Below, in pieces: positions 58,918 through 64,000 of a stretch of DNA of 64,000 nucleotides (position 1 is the stretch's first letter; every line of letters starts with the position of its first letter). The DNA comes from Pimelobacter simplex. GTDB lineage: Bacteria; Actinomycetota; Actinomycetes; Propionibacteriales; Nocardioidaceae. Made by a program: the position numbers and the translations under genes. Under the pieces are notes generated by a model. That model was not told the origin of the DNA. It did not search any database and saw nothing but the letters and a program-made list of their open reading frames with translations. Location: the NCBI GenBank assembly GCA_016803235.1, contig JADCLI010000014.1, forward strand, positions 1-64,000. Reading direction: 5' to 3'.

Positions 58918-60381
58918 ATGTCCACGCCTGCACAGGCAGAACCCACGCCCGCGACCGAGAAGCTCCCGCGCAAGCTGCGCTGGTACGACGGACTGGCCAT
59001 GTCGATGACCATGCCGGCCGCCCTGATCGCGACGCTGGGAGCGTCGATGTCCGGTCTCGGCGGCTGGGGAGCAGCAGCCCTGTGGGCGGTCTCGATGGTG
59101 ATCGCCCTCGGCGTCAACTGGATCTACATCGAGTTGGCCACGATGTTCCCCGACTCCTCCGGTGGCATCGCGGGCTTCGCGGCGCGGGCCTGGCGCTCCC
59201 GCGCACCGTGGGTGGCCCCGGTGGCCGGCGTCGGCTACTGGCTGCCCTGGGGGAGCAACCTGGCGACCTACGGATCGCTCAGCGGCCTGCTCATCCAGTC
59301 GCAGTGGTTCCCCGACCAGGACTGGAGCGCCTCCTGGGGCCCTCTCCACTTCTCGTTCCCCATCGCGGTCGGGCTGGTGGTCATCGCGGCGCTCTACCTG
59401 ATCAACCTGATCGGTGTCCGGGTGACGATGGCGTTCGTGTACGTGACCGCCGCGATCCTGCTCGTTCCGCTCACCGTGTTCATCGCGTTCCCCGTCTTCA
59501 GCGGGGACTGGGCACCTGGCGACCTGAGCTGGCGCCTCGAAGGTGCCGAGGGCATCCGCACCGCCCTCGTGTGGCTCTACGTGATGGCCTGGACGACGCT
59601 GGGCGTGGAGATCTGCACCACCTTCGCGTCGGAGTACCGCGAGCCGATCCGGGACACCATCCGCGCCATCCGCGCGGCGGTGCTCGTCTGCCTCGGCGTC
59701 TTCTTCCTGGTCCCGCTGACCCTCGGTGGCTACGCCGGCGAGGCTGCCGTCGACGTGGACCCGACCACCTTCTTCGTGGCCAGCTTCGCCGATCTCGTCG
59801 GCGGTGGTGCCGACGTGATGGTGCTGTGCCTGCTCGCCTCGCTGCTGCTGGTCATGCTCACCTCGGTCGCCGACTCCTCGCGGGTGTTGTTCGACATGGG
59901 CCGACAGGGTGTGACCGTGCGTAGCGTCGGTCGGCTCAACCGCCGCGGGGTTCCGGTGCGCGCGCTCAACATCATGCTGGTGCTCAACGTCGTCCTGCTG
60001 GTCGTGCTCCAGCAGCCCCTCGCCATCATCGTGACCGGCAACCTCGGCTACGTGCTCACCCACGTCCTGGCGGTGCTCGGCTTCGTCCTGCTCCGCAAGG
60101 ACCGTCCCGACCTTCCCCGCCCCGTGCGCCTCCCAGCGGCCGCGACCCCCGTCGCCGTCGCGCTGGCCGCCGTCCTGGCCGTCATCCTGGTCGTCGGCGC
60201 GACCGGGTTCTCGATCACCGGCTACGGCGGGTTCCTCGAGCTCGGCATCGCGCTCGGCCTGCTCGCCCTCGGCGTGGTCATCTGGGCCCTGGTCCAGGCG
60301 CAGGACCGGCGCAACGGCAGCGAACCGGCCGGCGACGACCTCGACTCCCCGCTCCCGGCCGAGCCCACCCCGGCACCCTGA
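58918..60381 (+). CDS. APC family amino acid/amine permease
   Basis: A 487-residue permease with about 12 hydrophobic helices. The N-terminal LRWYDGLAMSMTMPAALIAT and SSGGIAGFAARAW are the usual APC first-helix and unwound-helix segments. It is likely to import putrescine, GABA or another amine for the two aldehyde dehydrogenases and the oxidase. The ribosome binding site GGAGG lies within the palindrome before ATG 58918. Confidence 0.88.
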   Translation: MSTPAQAEPTPATEKLPRKLRWYDGLAMSMTMPAALIATLGASMSGLGGWGAAALWAVSMVIALGVNWIYIELATMFPDSSGGIAGFAARAWRSRAPWVAPVAGVGYWLPWGSNLATYGSLSGLLIQSQWFPDQDWSASWGPLHFSFPIAVGLVVIAALYLINLIGVRVTMAFVYVTAAILLVPLTVFIAFPVFSGDWAPGDLSWRLEGAEGIRTALVWLYVMAWTTLGVEICTTFASEYREPIRDTIRAIRAAVLVCLGVFFLVPLTLGGYAGEAAVDVDPTTFFVASFADLVGGGADVMVLCLLASLLLVMLTSVADSSRVLFDMGRQGVTVRSVGRLNRRGVPVRALNIMLVLNVVLLVVLQQPLAIIVTGNLGYVLTHVLAVLGFVLLRKDRPDLPRPVRLPAAATPVAVALAAVLAVILVVGATGFSITGYGGFLELGIALGLLALGVVIWALVQAQDRRNGSEPAGDDLDSPLPAEPTPAP

Positions 60382-60439
60382 CCCCGCTCGCCGCCCCTCG
60401 CGGCGCTGCCGAACGAACAACGAACGAAGGGAATCCCTC

Positions 60440-61909
60440 ATGACCACCGCGATCGACGTCTCCACCATCACGGCGCCACGCACCCAGCTCTACATCAACG
60501 GCGACTACGTCGACAGTGCCTCCGGGGAGACCACGGGCATCGTCAGCCCGGTCACCGGCCAGACCATCGCCGACCTGGCGGTCGCCACCACCTCCGACCT
60601 CGACGCCGCCGTCAAGTCCGCCCGGGCGGCGCAGGAGAGCTGGCGCCGTCTCGGGGTCTGGCAGCGGGCCGAGATCCTGCACCGCGTCGGTGACCTCCTC
60701 GAGGCGCGGGTCGACGAGCTCGCGCTGCTGCAGACCCTGGAGCAGGGCAAGCCGCTGTCGGAGTCCCAGGCGGACCTGCGCGAGGCCGCGCAGCTGTTCC
60801 ACCTGCACGCCGAGGACGCGGTCCGCCTGCACGGCGAGACGCTGCCCTCCAACGACCAGAGCAAGCGGATGTGGACCTTCTACCAGGCGGTCGGCACCTG
60901 GGCGATCGTCATCCCGTGGAACTTCCCGGTCCTCATGTTCGCGGAGTTCATCGCGCCAGGTCTGGCCACGGGCAACGCCCACGTCGTCAAGCCGCCGACG
61001 CACACCTCGCTGACCCTGCTCGCCGCGGTCGAGGTGCTGCGCGAGGCCGGCGTCCCCGACGGCCTCGTCAACGTCGTCCCGGGGGAGGGCGCCCTGGGCG
61101 CCGAGCTGGTCACCCACCCGGGCATCGACGCGATCGGCTTCATCGGCTCCTCCGCCACGGCGGAGAAGATCGTCCGCTCGGCCGGGCTCAAGCGGTCCAT
61201 CCTGGAGGCGTCCGGTAACGGACCGGTGATCGTCCTCGCGGACGCCGACCTCGAGGCTGCGGCGCGGGCTGCGGTCCGGGGTGCCTACTACGGTGGCGGT
61301 CAGGTGTGCTGCGCGACGGGCCGCGTGCTCGTCCACGAGGCGGTGCACCAGGACTTCCGCGCCGCCGTCGTCGAGGCCAGCCGCGAGGCGGTGCTGGGCA
61401 ACCCGTTCGAGGATGGCACGACGCTCGGGCCGATGAACAACGAGCTGACCGCCAGCAAGGTCGACGAGCACCTCGCCGAGGCCGACGAGCGCGGCTTCGA
61501 GGTCCTGGTCGGCGGGGGGCGGCGTACGGGCATGCCCACCTCGCTGTACTACGAGTTCACCGTCGTCGACGGCGTCGCCCCGGACAGTCGCCTCAGTCGC
61601 GAGGAGACCTTCGGGCCCGTGGTCCCGATCATCGCCGCCGCCACCGACGACGAGCTGCTCCGCATCGCCAACGACGACGCGCTCGGCCTGCAGTCCGCGG
61701 TCTTCACCAAGGACATCGCCAAGGCCTACCACTTCGTGGAGAACGTGCAGACCGGCCAGGTGATCGTCAACGACAGCAACGGCTTCTGGGACGTCAACAT
61801 GCCGTTCGGCGGCGTCGGCGGGAAGCGCACGGGGTGGGGCCGCATCGGTGGGCGACACACGCTCATCGACATGAGTGACCTCCGCACGGGCGTCCTCCAC
61901 CTCGGCTGA
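60440..61909 (+). CDS. aldehyde dehydrogenase, succinate-semialdehyde-dehydrogenase-like
   Basis: A 489-residue aldehyde dehydrogenase. The catalytic Cys lies in GGQVCCATGRV, the general base Glu in ILEASGNGPV, and the C-terminal NMPFGGVGGKRTGWGRIGG is typical. It differs from the enzyme at 55410 in its active-site Cys context (CC instead of DC). It may oxidise succinate semialdehyde or another aldehyde at a later step. A GAAGGGA ribosome binding site precedes ATG 60440; no 4-aminobutyrate aminotransferase is seen. Confidence 0.87.
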   Translation: MTTAIDVSTITAPRTQLYINGDYVDSASGETTGIVSPVTGQTIADLAVATTSDLDAAVKSARAAQESWRRLGVWQRAEILHRVGDLLEARVDELALLQTLEQGKPLSESQADLREAAQLFHLHAEDAVRLHGETLPSNDQSKRMWTFYQAVGTWAIVIPWNFPVLMFAEFIAPGLATGNAHVVKPPTHTSLTLLAAVEVLREAGVPDGLVNVVPGEGALGAELVTHPGIDAIGFIGSSATAEKIVRSAGLKRSILEASGNGPVIVLADADLEAAARAAVRGAYYGGGQVCCATGRVLVHEAVHQDFRAAVVEASREAVLGNPFEDGTTLGPMNNELTASKVDEHLAEADERGFEVLVGGGRRTGMPTSLYYEFTVVDGVAPDSRLSREETFGPVVPIIAAATDDELLRIANDDALGLQSAVFTKDIAKAYHFVENVQTGQVIVNDSNGFWDVNMPFGGVGGKRTGWGRIGGRHTLIDMSDLRTGVLHLG

Positions 61910-61931
61910 GCCCGATCGCTAGCCTACGCAG

Positions 61932-62396
61932 ATGGATGGGTTCGAGGCTCTGGACCAGGTCGACCGTCAGATCATCGCGGCGCTCCAGCTAGACGGGCGC
62001 CGGACGGTCACCAGCCTGGCGACCGACCTGGACATCCCCGCCTCGTCGGTCCGCTACCGGATGAAGCGGCTCGAGGACGCGGGGGTGCTGCAGATCGTCG
62101 GCATCGCCAACCCCTTGGCGATCGGGTTCGACCGACTGGCCCTGATCCACCTCACGGTCCGTCCGACAACCGCCCACGCGGTCTGCAAGGTCGTGAGCGA
62201 GATGCCGGAGACGAGCTACGTCGTCATGACGAGTGGCCGCTTCGACGTGCTCGCCGAGGTGATCTGCCGCGACGTCGCGCACTTCGTGGACGTCGTCGAC
62301 CGGATCGCCGCCGTCGACGGGGTGATGTCCACCGAGTCGTCCTTCGTCCTCGAGGTCCACAAGCTCGCCTACGGCTGGGGGGTCCCGGGTGCGTGA
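61932..62396 (+). CDS. Lrp/AsnC family transcriptional regulator
   Basis: A 154-residue regulator with the AsnC helix-turn-helix SLATDLDIPASSVRYRMKRL and the RAM effector-binding domain after it. Lrp/AsnC proteins respond to amino acids and related compounds. It lies directly downstream of the second aldehyde dehydrogenase and is the likely regulator of the amine cluster through the inverted repeats at 58749-58820. Its 3' end comes 7 bases before the first SMR start. Confidence 0.9.
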   Translation: MDGFEALDQVDRQIIAALQLDGRRTVTSLATDLDIPASSVRYRMKRLEDAGVLQIVGIANPLAIGFDRLALIHLTVRPTTAHAVCKVVSEMPETSYVVMTSGRFDVLAEVICRDVAHFVDVVDRIAAVDGVMSTESSFVLEVHKLAYGWGVPGA

Positions 62397-62403
62397 GGTC
62401 GGG

Positions 62404-62757
62404 ATGCCGGCGAGCCGCGCGGCGTGGCTGGCGCTCGCCGGAGCGATCGGGTGTGAGGTCGTGGCCTCGCTGTCGCTCAAGGCTGCCCTGCACCACCCGG
62501 TGCTGTACGCCGCCGCGGTGGGCGGCTATGTCAGCGCCTTCGCGCTGCTCGGACGGATCCTGCGCCTGGGCATGCCCCTCGGGGTCGCCTACGGAGTGTG
62601 GGGCGCGGCAGGAGTCGCGGGGACGGCTGTGCTGTCGATGCTGCTCTTCGGCGAGGACCTCACCGTCCTGACCGCCGCCGGCCTCGGGCTGGTCGTCGCC
62701 GGCGTGCTCGCGGTCGAGCGTGGCTCGGTCGAGGTGAGGGACGGGACCGAGGCATGA
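62404..62757 (+). CDS. SMR family efflux subunit (first of a pair)
   Basis: A 117-residue four-helix protein of the small multidrug resistance family. The first helix has the conserved Glu in AIGCEVVASLSLKAA, and the fourth helix is LGLVVAGVLAVERG. Start ATG 62404 with GAGG 5 bases upstream is preferred to GTG 62389. Paired SMR proteins such as EbrAB act as heterodimers. It overlaps the next gene by 4 bases. Confidence 0.87.
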   Translation: MPASRAAWLALAGAIGCEVVASLSLKAALHHPVLYAAAVGGYVSAFALLGRILRLGMPLGVAYGVWGAAGVAGTAVLSMLLFGEDLTVLTAAGLGLVVAGVLAVERGSVEVRDGTEA

Positions 62758-63077
62758 CCGGGCTGGTGTTCCTCGGAGCCGCCATCGTCTGCGAGCTGGT
62801 GGCGACCCTGACGCTCAAGGCGGCCTCGCTGGGGCGGCACCGCCTCTACGCGGTCGTGGTCGCCGGCTACGTCGCAGCGTTCACGATGCTCGCGCTCGCC
62901 CTCGCCGAGGGCCTCGGGCTGGGCGTCGCCTACGGCACCTGGACGGCGGCAGGCGTGGCGACGACCGCGATCGCCGCCCGCTTCCTGTACGGCGAGCCGC
63001 TGAACCGGACGATGGGTCTCGGGATCGCCCTCATCGGCGCGGGTGTGATGCTGGTCCAGGCCGGTCTCGCGTCCTGA
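62754..63077 (+). CDS. SMR family efflux subunit (second of a pair)
   Basis: A 107-residue SMR protein with the conserved Glu in AIVCELVATLTLKAAS and the Gly-rich third helix VAYGTWTAAGVAT. With the preceding gene it makes a two-gene heterodimeric efflux pump; some SMR pairs export guanidinium or polyamines, so a link to the amine cluster is plausible. ATG 62754 overlaps the first subunit stop. Confidence 0.87.
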   Translation: MTGLVFLGAAIVCELVATLTLKAASLGRHRLYAVVVAGYVAAFTMLALALAEGLGLGVAYGTWTAAGVATTAIAARFLYGEPLNRTMGLGIALIGAGVMLVQAGLAS

Positions 63078-63403
63078 CGGGAGCCGCGTCGCGCGCGCTC
63101 CTCCCTGCCGCCCTGCAGCCGGTGGGCGCTGGATCGGCCGGGCTTCCGGGTCGATCGGACTGATCACGACCGGGCCCCGCGCAGTGCGTCGGGGCTCGGT
63201 GGTGGACGGGTGTCATCAAGCCGGGCGTGTGAGCGGACCTGGTCCTTGCCGAGCTCGACCGGCGCGCGAGTCCTCCGGGTGCTGGTTGGGGTCGAATGCC
63301 GAAGAAGCACTCAGCTGACCGGTGGCACCGCCGATGCAGGTCGTAGGTCTCCTGCTCCGAAGCGGCAGCGATGTCGGGATCAGTTTCCACCTGGGAGGGC
63401 GAC
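63078..63403. other. 326-base intergenic region
   Basis: No convincing gene, terminator or riboswitch is seen between the SMR pair and the last gene. A ribosome binding site GGGAGGG (63393-63399) belongs to that gene. The base composition is somewhat lower in GC than the flanking operons. Confidence 0.5.
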
Positions 63404-64000
63404 ATGGCCGATGCTGCCAGCGCCGTCAGAGTGCGGCCCGCGGTCGTGCCTGCCTTCTTGTGCACCCCTGTTGCCTGTCAGTTGTGGGTGGGGATGGCCT
63501 TCGTGTCAGCGATGGTCCTCCCTGTCGCGCTCGATCATCGCGTGGGCGAGGGGCACACCCGTCACGAGATCTGGACCGCGGTCGCCATCATCTTCGCCTC
63601 AGTTCTGAACGTCGAGATCGGCAGGGTGCTCGAAGGGGGCGCGGCGTTCAGCCAGCGTCCGCACAAGGCGCTGTCGACGTGGGCATTTGCGTGCGTCATC
63701 GTGCTCTCGGTCGGCTGGCTGCTCCCCGTTGTCGCGGCCTGCTACGCCCACGCCCGCTGGCGCGGCTTGCGAGTGCCGCTGTGGAAGTGGATCGGGTCGG
63801 CGGCCTACGTCGTCGTGGCCGGCGTCGCTGCCGCCGCAGTCGTGCACGCCGTGCTTGGTGAGGACAGCTTGACCCGTGGCGACGGTTTGTGCGGGATGTT
63901 CGCCGTGCTCGCCGGGACGGCGGCGTTCCTGGTCGTCCAGACACTGATGTTTCACGGCAGTGCCTATCTCAACGTCGCCGATGACGAGGTCTGGCTGCGG
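63404..64000 (+). CDS. multi-pass membrane protein, partial (runs off the window)
   Basis: An open frame of at least 199 codons continues past the window edge. GGGAGGG lies 4 bases before ATG 63404. About six hydrophobic segments are visible (for example LWVGMAFVSAMVLPVA, IWTAVAIIFASVLNVEIG, AYVVVAGVAAAAVVHAVLG), and the last part FHGSAYLNVADDEVWLR leads into a soluble region. The layout resembles the membrane sensor part of actinobacterial diguanylate cyclase-type (GGDEF) proteins, but no catalytic domain lies in the window, so this is a guess. Confidence 0.65.
   Translation, partial: MADAASAVRVRPAVVPAFLCTPVACQLWVGMAFVSAMVLPVALDHRVGEGHTRHEIWTAVAIIFASVLNVEIGRVLEGGAAFSQRPHKALSTWAFACVIVLSVGWLLPVVAACYAHARWRGLRVPLWKWIGSAAYVVVAGVAAAAVVHAVLGEDSLTRGDGLCGMFAVLAGTAAFLVVQTLMFHGSAYLNVADDEVWLR

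Noticed and set aside
63078..63403. Cyclic di-GMP riboswitch before the last gene
   Set aside because: The conserved GGTCACGCACAGGGCAAACC-like core is not found; the idea came only from the possible GGDEF identity of the gene.

Overview
The window is high-GC chromosomal DNA of an actinobacterium. Evidence: frequent GTG starts, dense operons joined by 4-base ATGA/GTGA or TGATG overlaps, F420-dependent and mycobacterial-type gene families, SigE-family sigma factors, and repeats that look like the GTCTCGATAC...CTACTCGAC palindromes I associate with Nocardioides and relatives. A Nocardioidaceae genome is the best guess. I see no rRNA, tRNA, CRISPR array, transposase or phage genes.

1-12.5 kb: a patatin-like lipase; a TetR-controlled heterodimeric ABC drug exporter; two lipoproteins; a methionine uptake operon (metQ-metN-metI); then an intergenic stretch holding a strongly initiated 12-codon ORF with alternative RNA hairpins and a terminator, a repeat element, and a MarR-type operator in front of an MFS exporter-marR pair. 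12.5-25 kb: an alpha-glucosidase, a hotdog-fold protein, a DtxR/IdeR iron repressor, a sirtuin, an isoaspartyl methyltransferase, a DUF2277 protein, a SigE-type sigma factor coupled to a membrane-anchored beta-propeller, an enoyl-reductase-like oxidoreductase, a TadG-like protein and an ECF sigma factor fused to a transmembrane segment and extracytoplasmic domains.

25-36 kb: a conserved protein of unknown function with an F420-type oxidoreductase, divergent from a ten-gene operon: TetR, a CYP123-like P450, SDR, CYP51, a [3Fe-4S]-type ferredoxin, an NTF2-like protein, aldehyde dehydrogenase, SDR, a 3-hydroxyisobutyrate-dehydrogenase-like protein and a carboxymuconolactone-decarboxylase-like protein. 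From memory this matches, gene for gene, the M. tuberculosis CYP51 neighbourhood Rv0762c-Rv0771. A KstR-like operator (TAGAACCAGTTCTA) lies in the divergent promoter region. 36-41 kb: a MarR-controlled operon of enoyl-CoA hydratase, acetoacetate-CoA ligase-like enzyme, hydroxyacyl-CoA dehydrogenase and amidohydrolase, which together could form a beta-oxidation-like acyl-CoA route ending in a hydrolase.

41-51 kb: a TetR with three phased operator repeats controls an amidohydrolase, an FAD amine oxidase, a complete oligopeptide-type ABC importer and a phosphopantetheinyl transferase. 51-55 kb: a sortase-anchored repeat protein, a quinone-oxidoreductase-like enzyme and its TetR. 55-63 kb: a divergent polyamine/amine catabolism cluster (aldehyde dehydrogenase, cupin, second FAD oxidase; APC permease, semialdehyde dehydrogenase, Lrp/AsnC, paired SMR pumps). 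The window ends inside a multi-pass membrane protein gene that runs off the edge.

The overall theme is accessory catabolism and export: local regulators with readable operators, each next to a transporter or oxidative pathway. The least explained objects are the leader RNA at 10.0-10.2 kb, the sigma factor-propeller pair at 17.4-19.9 kb, the palindromes that reach into coding sequence at 16.4 and 26.8 kb, and the joint logic of the operons at 36.6 and 42.0 kb.
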